DNA of 64,000 bases from Symsagittifera roscoffensis (GCF_963678635.1 NC_087069.1:30296776-30360775), one strand, 5' to 3'; shown: positions 9,370 through 19,522, counted from the first letter of the stretch. The notes: generated from the sequence alone by a model not told the origin. Numbers and translations: made by a program.

Positions 9370-9681
9370 TACAAAACAGTCCGGAAAAGTATGAAAATGA
9401 ACGGAAAACAGTCCAATACAAAACAGTCCGAAAAACAGTCCCAAGTAATAATTGTTTTAACAAGCCTGTAGGCCGAGAAAGGTTCTTTGTTCAACAAATA
9501 TATTAAACAAAATAGTGACCACCGCAGTCGTGTCAACGTGTTGCGAGCTTGACAACAGAGGGTAGGACTTAATACGAACTTTGGAGCCCACCGGGACCTT
9601 AAACCGGACTGTTTTTTATTGGACTGTTTTTTTGCCTCTGTTACATGATTTTTTGGACTATTTGTATTGGACTGTTTTGTA
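9370..9681. mobile_element. GGACTGTTTT foldback element, copy 1
   Basis: 312 bases bounded by TACAAAACAGTCC and GGACTGTTTTGTA. Further copies of the GGACTGTTTT unit, several joined as ATTGGACTGTTTT, occur in inverse orientation on the two sides. A TIR-like foldback (MITE-like) with no coding potential. Copy 2 at 14519-14831. Confidence 0.6.
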
Positions 9682-10037
9682 CATGCACCCATAATCTCTA
9701 GGTTGCCGTAGGTCGTAAGTTCGAAACAGAGGCGTAGTCGAATTTTTGCAAATTCGAAGTTTGTTTCTACTTTTTCCTTATATAGATGCTTTTTGTCGAG
9801 TGCTCGATAGCGTTTGCGAAACGCAGCTTCGCCTCTGTGTTAAAATTGTCATTCAGTTAATTTTTCATTTTTTCGTTTCTCTAGCTTTTTTTTATTCTTA
9901 ACTTTTGAACGAACTCAAGCGCTTCTAAAAATGTTTTGTTAATTCGCGATTATGCACTGCAATCTATAAAGTGTGTTCGCCTCTCTTATGCAACATTTAA
10001 TTCCTCCTTCGCTTCAGTTTGAGATCTTTCTTTAATG

Positions 10038-10272
10038 TCATAATCCGTTCCACAGCTCAAGTTGGTTCGCCTCTGCTCTGTTGAAAAACTCATTGTCCAC
10101 CAAAGGGTTGTTGTGGTTGTAGTCGTGGCCTGTGTCTGTTCCTCCTGAGTAGCACATGCTGCTCTGGTTGAGGGGCAGCCACTCCGAGGAGTATTGGTCT
10201 GTGTGCTTGAGCCAGAAGCCACATATCGTCCGGAAGTCCAATTGCTCCTTGCTCCTCTCTTGCAAATAGTGA
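10038..10272 (-). CDS. Terminal exon of an unrecognised gene, copy 1
   Basis: Noticeably richer in G and C than its surroundings. A T-rich acceptor (TTTTGTTGTAG) precedes an open frame of 77 codons that starts in phase 2 with HYLQERSKEQLDFRTICGFW and ends LELWNGL-stop. The frame is rich in charged and polar residues, with two cysteines, a WLPLNQSS segment and a DYNHNNPLVDNEFFNRAE segment. No family recognised. Another acceptor, TTTGCAAG, would start a few codons later in phase 1. No upstream exon can be assigned; the three-exon gene at 21-24 kb is on the same strand but the link is unproven. Differs from copy 2 at two residues. Confidence 0.55.
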
Positions 10273-10469
10273 CTACAACAAAATTATATGTGCGTTTCTC
10301 CCTTCCGAACTTCTTGAGGCAGTAGCAAGATTTGTTATCTATCTAAATTTATTTCACACCGCGATAATTGTAATTGTCTTTTAAGTGTTGCATATTGGCC
10401 AGAAACACTGAAGTAACATAGTACACCTCTAATGAAACTTTTTGTTACTTTTTTAGTTCCCGGGTCGAG

Positions 10470-10690
10470 ATCCCGCTCAAAAACCGCTCAAAATATGGGC
10501 GGTTTGAGCGGTTTTCCAGCAAGATTTGAGCGGTTTGGGCGGTTTTTTTTGGAAAAACCGCTCAAACCGCTCAAATCTTGCTTAAAAAACCGCTCAAAAA
10601 CCGCTCATTTCTTGCGGTGATTTCTGAACGGTTTTTCAAGGAAGATTTGAGCGGTTTTTAAGCGGTCTTATAAAGAAAACCGATTAAAAC
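10470..10690. repeat. ACCGCTCAAA motif cluster, copy 1a
   Basis: About ten copies of ACCGCTCAAA or its inverse TTTGAGCGGT in mixed orientation, some spaced by CAAGATTTG, forming nested hairpins. Copy at about 15625-15835 with a 12-base deletion. Confidence 0.85.
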
Positions 10691-10741
10691 CAACAAAAAG
10701 GCCTGGAAAGGTAATGTGACGCTAAGATGCAGTTGAAATAC

Positions 10742-11188
10742 TACCCGGGTTGACCTCCATAAACCGAAAATGCTTATCTTACATTTCCCCATACCACAGT
10801 TGCTTATCTTACAATTTCCTACATCAACAGTATGGAAAAATGCTGATCATACAATTTTCATACAATTTCAAAGAAACATTGAAAAAGATTCAATACAGTT
10901 TCTCCGGCTATTTGAACCAAATAAAACAGTCTGGTAATGAAAAATAACTACGTTTATTTTTTTTTGGAAAAAAATGTTTATCCTACAATTTCCATGTATG
11001 AAAAAATGTTTATCGTACAATTTACTTATATGAAAAAATGTTTATCCTACAATTTCCATATATGAAATAATGCTTATGCTAGAGTTTTTTAACAATTTTC
11101 TGAGTCTATGAAACTGTCGGAAATTGTAGGATACGCATTTTTTCATATATGGAAAATGTAGGACAAGCATTGTTGGTCAACCCGGGTA
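10742..11188. mobile_element. Foldback element type II with TACCCGGGTTGACC ends, copy 1
   Basis: 447 bases with perfect 14-base inverted ends (TACCCGGGTTGACC / GGTCAACCCGGGTA). The left half has direct repeats of an ~28-base block (AATGTTTATCCTACAATTTC then CATATATG); the right half has the same block inverted. It shares ends and block with the longer type I element, so both belong to one family. No coding capacity. Confidence 0.7.
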
Positions 11189-11320
11189 TCTACAATTTAA
11201 AAAAAATGCTTAACCGTTTTCAACTCAAGCAAGATTTTTTCGATGTACTGACCAGACCAAAAACAATGTGAGCGACTTTTTTCAAAAGCTCGAGCAAATT
11301 AACTACTGAAAAATATTTAA

Positions 11321-11435
11321 GTATGTGTATGTATGTATGTATGTATGCACGTTTAAATGTAAGTATGTTTGTATCTATGTATGTATGTATTTATGTATGT
11401 ATGTATGTATGTGTGTACAGATGTATGTACGTATC
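11321..11435. repeat. (ATGT)n microsatellite, copy 1
   Basis: Interrupted GTAT/ATGT tetranucleotide run. It reads as Met-Tyr-Val-Cys repeats in frame, which is not a protein. Duplicated at 16460-16573. Confidence 0.9.
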
Positions 11436-11477
11436 TTTTTATATATCTATGAGCGAATTTTTTTATATATAAAAAAA

Positions 11478-11643
11478 ACCGCTCAAGATCAAGATTTGAG
11501 TGGTTTGAGCGGTTTTTTTAGACAATTAAGCTCAAAATCTTGCTTCAAAATGAGCGTTTTGAACGGTTTTTTAACGGTTTATCTAAAAAAACCGCTCAAA
11601 ATCCGCGCAAGATTTGAATTGTTTTGAGCGGTTTATCTAACAA
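11478..11643. repeat. Half palindrome of ACCGCTC motifs at the duplication junction
   Basis: Corresponds to the left half of the palindrome at 16612-17020. It stops after TATCTAACAAAAA, where copy 2 of the duplicated block starts, about 40 bases short of the palindrome centre. Confidence 0.85.
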
Positions 11644-11886
11644 AAATTTTTTTCCCGTACAAGACTCAGTTCACAGAACAATACTTTTTGGCTGTGTTCG
11701 TAAAACGAGGAAGTGCGATAAAACAATTCCAAACACTACCAGCCAAAGAGGAAAAGGCAGTCCAGAAAAAATGCCACGACGAGACAGTTCCCAAATCCCA
11801 TTCGAGTGTGATACGTTCATCTCGCTGCCCCGAAAAACACACCGCCACATTTTCCGAAGCAGAGAGCAATTAATTCGAGATATGTA
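11644..11886 (+). pseudogene. Truncated copy of the frame at 6196-6801
   Basis: Repeats the C-terminal half (FFPVQDSVHR through REQLIRDM) but lacks the first 98 residues because the duplication began inside the frame, and stops at a TAA that is TAT in copy 1. An open frame reading in from the palindrome (from 11624) is accidental. Confidence 0.5.
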
Positions 11887-11952
11887 ATCCGTCGAACAGC
11901 CGCAACTTTATCATCGCCAGATTCAAATATTATCTACAGCTTCAACGCCGCA

Positions 11953-12228
11953 ATGAACATTCTAAGAGCCATCTCGACCACCAAGAACTGTTTGACGTTC
12001 CTGAGAAAATGCGTAGCCCAAAATCGCACAAAAATTAGACGTTACTGCAAACGATTACGACGAAAAACAGGCAGGTGGTCCATCAACATTCCAGATGAAA
12101 AACCCTGGAAAAGACGCAACAAAATACAAAACCGGCGGAAGAAGGTGACATATGATGACATTGTCGTAATTAAAAATGGGGAATGTTATCCGAATAATGG
12201 ATATCCATCGAGAACTGATTCGAACTAA
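11953..12228 (+). CDS. Unrecognised basic 91-codon open frame (copy 2, intact)
   Basis: Very basic protein: LRKCVAQNRTKIRRYCKRLR, RKTGRWSINIPDEKPWKRRN and QNRRKKVTYDDIVVIKNGE, with an asparagine-rich end. No family recognised. Copy 1 (6798-7074) has a nonsense change and a frameshift, so only this copy could be made. It may be the C-terminal part of a longer frame opening upstream in the same phase, since the competing frame at 11688-11873 carries similar composition. Confidence 0.3.
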   Translation: MNILRAISTTKNCLTFLRKCVAQNRTKIRRYCKRLRRKTGRWSINIPDEKPWKRRNKIQNRRKKVTYDDIVVIKNGECYPNNGYPSRTDSN

Positions 12229-12486
12229 AACATGAAACATTAAACTTAACTTGATACCTAATCAGGATACTTAGGCATACGTACTTATGAAAAGCTAAAC
12301 ATATGGATGTCTGAGCTATTCAAGTACCTATTCAAACTGATGTCATATTCAATAGCTGTTTATGAGTATCTGTTTCTCTCATGATTTTGAGGCAAGATTC
12401 GAAGCACACATAACTTTACCAATTGAATTTAAGTTGTTAACACTTTCTTCTTATCTGTATTAACCATAGCTTATGTCATAAAACGA

Positions 12487-13610
12487 TACCCGGGATGACC
12501 AAAAAAACTCGTGATACAATTTCCATATATTGAAAAATGCTTGTCATACACTTTCCATGCAATTCCATACGTACAGAAAATTGCATGAAAGGTCTATGAG
12601 TAGTATTTTTTTCATATATGGAAATCAAATAACTAGAATTTTTCCATAAACCAAAAATATTGATTTTTTACATTTTAATTTCTCAAAATTTTTTGGCTGT
12701 GTTCGTAACCGAACACAAATGCATTAACCTTGATTACTCAAACGTAGTAACCAACGGTTTGGCCGTCTCGCATTAACAATGCATTGGAAACAGCCTGATA
12801 TTTGTTACTTCTGTCTCCGACAATTAACATAACGGAAATAGTGAACTTATAAATTTTGGCAATATTTTTCAAAGATGATTATTTCTAAAATTTGAATGTT
12901 TAAATTACCAGACATTTATCAAGGTATACAAAAACATGTCATACAAAAGAAAGAGGAGTTTTAAGCGTTTTTGAAAAAATTTACGGAGAGAAAAGGAAAA
13001 CAAATCCAATATTAGTATATCCAGGACTACGTTATACACACAAAAAAAAATAAATTTTGCATGCAAAATTTTTTTTTCTTCAAAAAATGTTTGTTTGAAT
13101 ACTAAAATGAATTTTAAGTGGAAAAAAACACACAAAATTTTTGGGGGCAATTTCAAAAGTACCTAGAAAAAATTTTTGTCGTCGCCATCAAAAAAATGCT
13201 AGTCATACAATTTCCATATATGGAAATTGTATGACTAGTGTTTTTTTTCAGAAAAAAAATTTAAAAAGTCAAAGTTTTCAGTCGTAGCAGCCCAAAAACG
13301 CTTAAATGTTTTGCAAGCAGAAGAATTGATTGTTCAACGCTTTTTTTTTCACAAAAAAAATTTTTAAAAAAATTCTAATCATAGAATTTCCATATATGGA
13401 AATTGTATGGGTAGCATTTTTTTTCATACCATTTTTTCCCCTTTTTTATGAAGAGATACCAATTCCAAAACAACTATAAAACACCTTTGAAATTCGATTA
13501 ATTTCATTTTGCAAAAATGTGTGAAATTTGTATGACCAGCATTTTTCCATAGACTAAGTGTATGAAATTGTTTGATTAGCATTTTTGGTCTATGGAGGTC
13601 AACCCGGGTA
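12487..13610. mobile_element. Foldback element type I, copy 2
   Basis: Duplicate of 7333-8459 with the same TACCCGGG ends, internal blocks and a perfect 40-base palindrome at 13199-13238. Small indels in A/T runs only. Confidence 0.65.
13199..13238. repeat. Perfect 40-base palindrome, copy 2
   Basis: Identical to 8044-8083 while neighbouring A/T runs have changed. Confidence 0.9.
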
Positions 13611-14518
13611 CCTACTTTCCGTAGGTATGACCTGTTTCTTGAAATTATCTTAATTGAAGACAGAAGCAAGACAAAAGTAAGAACACTTTTCTTGGAAGTT
13701 TTTATATAGCCTTTGCTTCAATATCTGTCGGTTAGACTGTCATGCTGTTAGTGATGCATAGAAAATGGCGCGAAGCTTTGCTTTGACTCTGGGTAGAAAA
13801 AATGAGAATTTTGGTGGTCTGAATTTTCTGCGAAACTATCAAGAATGAGAATCAATTCGCCGGCAGTTAATTTTATTTTCCCATGACAAATATTGAGATA
13901 AACCTGGTTCGATCTGCGACTTCTTGAAACTTGAACTAGATTTGCTCTTTGCTTTCAAAAGCGCAGATTAAAAATCTGTTTGTTATTCTTTGCGCGGGGA
14001 ATTCAAAAGCGTGGCAGCTGTTGTGTTTTACTTCACTCAGTTGTCAATTCAAATTTTAAATTTATATGTTTCTTTTACTGGGATTCCTTTGATGTTTTTT
14101 TTAAGTAAAAGAATCATATAAAAATCTATATGCTTATTGTTTTACTTTTTATATATGTGGGTTTCTTTCAGTGGCTTTTTCCTTGAGTGAATGTTTACCT
14201 GAATTTTACAGCTCAAAATCTAATTCAATCACCACTCACTGACATTAAGACAATCGAAAAATGTTTTCAACGATGAGAATGACAGAAAATTCGGTGCTGT
14301 ATGTTTTTCGGCTATCCTTGTATTTTTTGTGAGTGATTTCATTGAAAAAGCGTGAAAGCAATTTGCAAAGAAAAGCGAAACGCTTTTTCAACACTTTTCT
14401 CATAATCACACTAGCAAGCTTGCGAGCGTTAAGCTATTAGTACGAACCTTCTTTTTTCTAAGCTAGAAGGCGTGATTAGTGCTTGAGACTCATACTCGTG
14501 TCTGCACAAACATTACCA
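13611..14518. other. No gene seen (copy 2 of 8460-9369)
   Basis: AT-rich duplicated filler without credible frames. Confidence 0.5.
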
Positions 14519-14831
14519 TACAAAACAGTCCGGAAAAGTATGAAAATGAACGGAAAACAGTCCAATACAAAACAGTCCGAAAAACAGTCCCAAGTAATAA
14601 TTGTTTTAACAAGCCTGTATGCCGAGAAAGGTTCTTTGTTCAACAAATATAATAAACAAAATAGTGACCACCGCAGTCGTGTCAACGTGTTGCGAGCTTG
14701 ACAACAGAGGGTAGGACTTAATACGAACTTTGGAGCCCACCGGGACCTTAAACCGGACTGTTTTTTATTGGACTGTTTTTTTTGCCTCTGTTACATGATT
14801 TTTTGGACTATTTGTATTGGACTGTTTTGTA
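14519..14831. mobile_element. GGACTGTTTT foldback element, copy 2
   Basis: Duplicate of 9370-9681 with the same TACAAAACAGTCC/GGACTGTTTTGTA ends. Confidence 0.6.
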
Positions 14832-15187
14832 CATGCACCCATAATCTCTAGGTTGCCGTAGGTCGTAAGTTCGAAACAGAGGCGTAGTCGAATTTTTGCA
14901 AATTCGAAGTTTGTTTCTACTTTTTCCTTATATAGATGCTTTTTGTCGAGTGCTCGATAGCGTTTGCGAAACGCAGCTTCGCCTCTGTGTTAAAATTGTC
15001 ATTCAGTTAATTTTTCATTTTTTCGTTTCTCTAGCTTTTTTTTATTCTTAACTTTTAAACGAACTCAAGCGCTTCTAAAAATGTTTTGTTATTTCGCGAT
15101 TATGCACTGCAATCTATAAAGTGTGTTCGCCTCTCTTATGCAACATTTAATTCCTCCTTCGCTTCAGTTTGAGATCTTTCTTTAATG

Positions 15188-15422
15188 TCATAATCCGTTC
15201 CACAGCTCAAGTTGGTTCGCCTCTGCTCTGTTGAAAAACTCATTGTCCACCAAAGGGTTGTTGTGGTTGTAGTCGTGGCCTGTTTCTGTTCCTCCTGAGC
15301 AGCACATGCTGCTCTGGTTGAGGGGCAGCCACTCCGAGGAGTATTGGTCTGTGTGCTTGAGCCAGAAGCCACATATCGTCCGGAAGTCCAATTGCTCCTT
15401 GCTCCTCTCTTGCAAATAGTGA
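15188..15422 (-). CDS. Terminal exon of an unrecognised gene, copy 2
   Basis: Same 77-codon exon as at 10038-10272, with the same T-rich acceptor and stop. Two nucleotide differences were found in the exon, and both change residues (Tyr to Cys in SSMCY; Asp to Glu in GGTDTGH). An open frame without nonsense in both copies is consistent with function but expected anyway at this low divergence. If the parent gene lies upstream on the minus strand (higher coordinates), this copy is reached first and copy 1 would be a redundant or alternative end. Confidence 0.55.
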
Positions 15423-15624
15423 CTACAACAAAATTATATGTGCGTTTCTCCCTTCCGAACTTCTTGAGGCAGTAGCAAGATTTGTTATCTATCTAAATTT
15501 ATTTCACACCGCGATAATTGTAATTGTCTTGTAAGTGTTGCATATTGGCCAGAAACACTGAAGTAAAGTAACATAGTACACCTCTAATGAAACTTTTTGT
15601 TACTTTTTCAGTTCCCGGGTCGAG

Positions 15625-15835
15625 ATCCCGCTCAAAAACCGCTCAAAATATGGGCGGTTTGAGCGGTTTTCCAGCAAGATTTGAGCGGTTTGGGCGGTTT
15701 TTTTTGGAAAAACCGCTCAAACCGCTCAAATCTTGCTTAAAAAACCGCTCATTTCTTGCGGTGATTTCTGAACGGTTTTTCAAGGAAGATTTGAGCGGTT
15801 TTTAAGCGGTCTTATAAAGAAAACCGATTAAAACC
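15625..15835. repeat. ACCGCTCAAA motif cluster, copy 2a
   Basis: Counterpart of 10470-10690; one AAAAACCGCTCA unit fewer. Confidence 0.85.
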
Positions 15836-15885
15836 AACAAAAAGGCCTGGAAAGGTAATGTGACGCTAAGATGCAGTTGAAATAC

Positions 15886-16333
15886 TACCCGGGTTGACCT
15901 CCATAAACCGAAAATGCTTATCTTACATTTCCCCATACCAAAGTTGCTTATCTTACAATTTCCTACATCAACAGTATGGAAAAATGCTGATCATACAATT
16001 TTCATACAATTTCAAAGAAACATTGAAAAAGATTCAATACAGTTTCTCCGGCTATTTGAACCAAATAAAACAGTCTGTTAATGAAAAATAACTACGTTTA
16101 TTTTTTTTTGGAAAAAAATGTTTATCCTACAATTTCCATGTATGAAAAAATGTTTATCGTACAATTTACTTATATGAAAAAACGTTTATCCTACAATTTC
16201 CATATATGAAATAATGCTTATGCTAGAGTTTTTTTTACAATTTTCTGAGTCTATGAAACTGTCGGAAATTGTAGGATACGCATTTTTTCATATATGGAAA
16301 TTGTAGGACAAGCATTGTTGGTCAACCCGGGTA
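15886..16333. mobile_element. Foldback element type II, copy 2
   Basis: Duplicate of 10742-11188, 448 bases, same perfect 14-base ends. Confidence 0.7.
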
Positions 16334-16459
16334 TCTACAATTTAAAAAAATGCTTAACCGTTTTCAACTCAAGCAAGATTTTTTCGATGTATTGACCAAA
16401 AATATTGTGAGCGACTTTTTTCAAAAGCTCGAGCAAATTAACCACTGAAAAAAATTTAA

Positions 16460-16573
16460 GTATGTGTATGTATGTATGTATGTATGCATGTTTAAATGTA
16501 AGTATGTTTGTATCTATGTATGTATGTATTTATGTATGTATGTATGTATGTGTGTATAGATGTATGTACGTAT
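16460..16573. repeat. (ATGT)n microsatellite, copy 2
   Basis: Counterpart of 11321-11435. Confidence 0.9.
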
Positions 16574-16611
16574 CTTTTTATATATCTATGAGCGAATTTT
16601 TTATATATAAA

Positions 16612-17020
16612 AAAACCGCTCAAGATCAAGATTTGAGTGGTTTGAGCGGTTTTTTTAGACAATTACGCTCAAAATCTTGCTTCAAAATGAGCGTTTTGAA
16701 CGGTTTTTTAACGGTTTATCTAAAAAAAACGCTCAAAAACCGCGCAGGATTTGAATTGTTTTGAGCGGTTTATCTAACAAAAACCGCTCAAAAACCGCGC
16801 AAAATTTGAGCGGTTTTTCTAGTTAAACCGCTCAAATCTTGCGCGGTTTTTGAGCGGTTTTTTTAGATAAACCGCTCAAAACCGTTCAAATCTAGTGCGG
16901 TTTTTGAGCGGTTTTTTTAGATAAACCGTTCAAAAACCGCTCAAACCGCTCATTTTGAAGCAAGATTTTGAGCGTAATTGTCTAAAAAAAAAACAGCTCA
17001 AACCGCTCAAAATTTGCTTC
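16612..17020. repeat. Long imperfect palindrome built of ACCGCTC motifs
   Basis: Arms of roughly 200 bases centred near 16820. The 36 bases at 16658-16693 are exactly the inverse complement of 16947-16982. Both arms consist of ACCGCTCAAA / TTTGAGCGGT units with CAAGATTT spacers and TTTATCTAA links. Only the left half lies inside the duplicated block. Confidence 0.9.
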
Positions 17021-17271
17021 ATTGACTCGGGTTATTTTCTTGTAACTATAAATAGCTTACTCCGGTAATCTCAATGAACAAAAGAAATTTAGTTATAAAA
17101 GTTTAAGACCTATAGACTAAACGCAGAAATACTGACTTTGTTCTTTTTGAGCTTATAAGGAAGCAAAAGTAAAGCTACGAGATGGCAAAAATTTGTTTTG
17201 TTCAGGGAAGATCAATTTGAGCTATGTACGAACACCAAGACATAATATATTCCCCCTGTTGCCCCCTATTC

Positions 17272-17345
17272 AGGGGTGGATTTACGGGGGGGGGGGGGCG
17301 GACGCCCTTTCTCGGGGATTCGAACCCCTGCCAACCCAAAGGGTC
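17272..17345. mobile_element. hAT-like end with tRNA-like T-arm, fragment
   Basis: CAGGGGTGG is a common start of hAT-type inverted ends; the matching second end was not found. Just inside, the minus strand reads GGTTCGAATCC, a perfect polymerase III box B, but without a credible box A or cloverleaf. Fragment of uncertain origin. Confidence 0.25.
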
Positions 17346-17911
17346 CCCCCTTTGATACTTTTTCAGAAATCCAATTTTAGCCGACCGAGCCTAAAATTTT
17401 TCTAAAATATACTAATTTTGAGGGGGAGCGCGCGCCAAAAAAACGCGCCAAAAAACGCTCATTATTTATGAGGTGTGATTTTTGGCTCGGACTTTCGAAG
17501 CAAACGGAATATCTATGCTCGGTGCGGTTTTTGTATTCAGTCAATTTTTGCCGATCGAAATAATAGTTTTCAACTGAACATTTTTATACCCAATTGAAGA
17601 TATCAACTTCCTTACTGCAATTTTTAAAAGAAGTTTTACCTCCGACTATTTTTTGTAATGTTCTGGGGTTTTCAAAGTTACCAAATTGGCCATTTTCTGG
17701 ACTAATTTATTCGCTGTTTGAAGAGTTTATCCATCATGCTGAGAGCTTAACGCAAGTTATTTATGCGTGGCGAAATATCCCGCACAACAAAATCATTCCA
17801 AATTGAATAGAGGCTAGTTAGTCGATCGTATTAATTTTGTATGACTCAAAACTTCACACTAAATTTTCAATATTTTCCTCTCTGGACAACTATTCGATAT
17901 CAATTAAGGAA

Positions 17912-17960
17912 CAGTCAGAACATTCAGGGCTTTGCCTTGATATACAAGCAGTCTTGTTTT
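17912..17960 (+). repeat. Interspersed ~50-base repeat, copy 1
   Basis: CAGTCAGAACATTCAGGGCT then TTGCCTTGATATACAAGCAG. Shares all but a few positions with 18327-18374. Confidence 0.7.
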
Positions 17961-18326
17961 TTTTTCAGTCGATTTTCGACTTGTAAATTAAACGTTTTTG
18001 ACGGAGTTTTTTTATACAGATGGTATTTCACCTGTGATCATTTTTCCTAATGTTATGGGAGTTTGAAAATTACTAATTCGGCCGGTTTGGGATACTTGAA
18101 GTGGGATATATTGCGTACTTATAGTATGCGCAAGAAGCGAGTTAATGCGCTCCAATTTGAAACGAATCCAGTAATTTAATTTCTTTATCACAAGACGAGA
18201 CACTAAACACACCCTTGGTATTCTACATAGCATATGGGGATGAAATGAAGAAACAAAAAACCGTCTTTTTTTCTCAAATAATTTGTCAATTGATTAACCA
18301 AAAAGTTTTTCAGTTGGCCCTGAGTG

Positions 18327-18374
18327 CAGTCCGATCATTCAGGGCTTTGCCCTGATATACGAGCAGTCTAGTTG
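18327..18374 (+). repeat. Interspersed ~50-base repeat, copy 2
   Basis: CAGTCCGATCATTCAGGGCT then TTGCCCTGATATACGAGCAG. Direct orientation, about 415 bases from copy 1; sequences between are not obviously repeated. Confidence 0.7.
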
Positions 18375-18734
18375 ATAGTATAGATCTACATCAATAGTGT
18401 CATTATAATCAAAATAATAAAATATTCAGAGACTGTAATATTTTTTTTTTCAGCGGCACTGGATGATTTCTTGACATTGGAATTTTGTTTGGTTACTGTT
18501 CATTGCATCTCCTGATGGGGTTTAATTAAATTTAAGATAGCATGCGACCTATCATCGGAAGCTAGACGTTTTTACACTAACAACTTTCTTAAAGTTCTGA
18601 AGAATCATGCTATTTCCAACTTGTGCAACTGCTGTTAAGAAAAGGTCAACTTATTAAAGCTCCACAGACCAAAAACAATAATCATACAACTCCATGAAGT
18701 AAGTCTATGAAAACTTGCTAGTCAAACAATTTTC

Positions 18735-19522
18735 ATATGTTTTTGCTAAAAGGGTGTAATCAATTTAAAATTGTGTTTTCTTGTTTTGGCATAAAATTTG
18801 GTGTGAGGTCATATATAAACAAGGATAGCCGGCTACTGTCCACAGCAAGTAGCACAGAATGTTCCGACCATAGTCTTTAGAAAACTACGGTTTGGAAATT
18901 TTTTTTCTTCAAACTAGTGTAGTTTTTTTGCTTGGTGTGATAAAAGGATCTGACCTAAGAATATAAATTATGCATATTAGACACGCATAAAAATATAGAC
19001 AAACTGGACAGAACTTTTTGTCGAAAAACGAGAGGAAAACAAAAAATATACTTTTAAAAAAAGTTTTCCAAATTTTTTTGCAGAAAGTTTTTGGAATTTG
19101 TTGAAGTTTCTGGTTCCCAAAATGAAACATATGTTTTTGCTAAAAGGGTGTAATCAATTTAAAATTGTGTTTTCTTGTTTTGGCATAAAATTTGGTGTGA
19201 GGTCATATATAAACAAGGATAGCCGGCTACTGTCCACAGCAAGTAGCACAGAATGTTCCGACCATAGTCTTCAGAAAACTACGGTTTGGAAGTTTTTTTC
19301 TCCAAACTAGTATAGTTTTTTTGCTTGGTGTGATAAAAGGATCTGACCTAAGAATATCAGTTATGCATATTAGACACGCATAAAAATATAGACAAACTGA
19401 ACAGAATTTTTTGTCGAAAAACGAGAGGAAAACAAAAAATATACTTTTAAAAAAAGTTTTCCAAATTTTTTTGCAGAAAATTTTTGGAATTTGTTGAAGT
19501 TTCTGGTTCCCAAAATGAAACT
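18735..19522. repeat. 394-bp tandem duplication
   Basis: Unit 1 18735-19128, unit 2 19129-~19522, starting ATATGTTTTTGCTAAAAGGG and ending TTCTGGTTCCCAAAATGAAA. Few differences (for example one base lost in the T run near 18903). No coding content; open frames over it are short. Confidence 0.93.

Larger units (their letters stand above)
6491..11643. repeat. Tandem segmental duplication, copy 1 (~5.15 kb)
   Basis: The sequence from the run of seven T's at 6492-6498 (followed by CCCGTACAAG) onward recurs from 11647 with an offset of 5155, drifting to about 5137 through small indels. Copy 1 ends where copy 2 begins. By eye the copies differ at only a few percent of positions. Contents in order: part of an unrecognised frame, a basic frame, a TACCCGGG foldback element, a GGACTGTTTT foldback, a terminal exon (minus), ACCGCTC motif clusters, a second TACCCGGG element, an ATGT microsatellite and half of a palindrome. 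Confidence 0.93.
11644..16782. repeat. Tandem segmental duplication, copy 2
   Basis: Head-to-tail copy of 6491-11643. Its left junction (after TATCTAACAAAAA) lies within the ACCGCTC palindrome half of copy 1. The sequence after ~16782 completes the palindrome and is unique to this side, so the parental arrangement probably ran from 6490 through the whole palindrome. Differences include a 12-base loss in one ACCGCTC cluster and intact versus broken states of the basic frame. Confidence 0.93.
17021..18734. other. No gene seen; small repeat fragments
   Basis: AT-rich. At 17272 the sequence CAGGGGTGGATTTACGGGG resembles a hAT transposon end, followed by a G run and GGGGATTCGAACCCCTGCC (17313-17331), whose inverse has the form of a tRNA T-arm/box B. 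A ~50-base sequence is repeated at 17912-17960 and 18327-18374. Weak traces of the TACAATTTCC block occur near 18680-18740. Confidence 0.5.

Noticed and set aside
7333-16333. CRISPR-like arrays of ~28-base repeats
   Set aside because: The repeats are imperfect, lie in both orientations inside foldback elements, have no regular unique spacers and no cas genes; the genome is eukaryotic.
17272-17345. tRNA gene (perfect box B on the minus strand)
   Set aside because: No acceptor stem, D-arm or box A at the right distance; G homopolymer in place of the acceptor.
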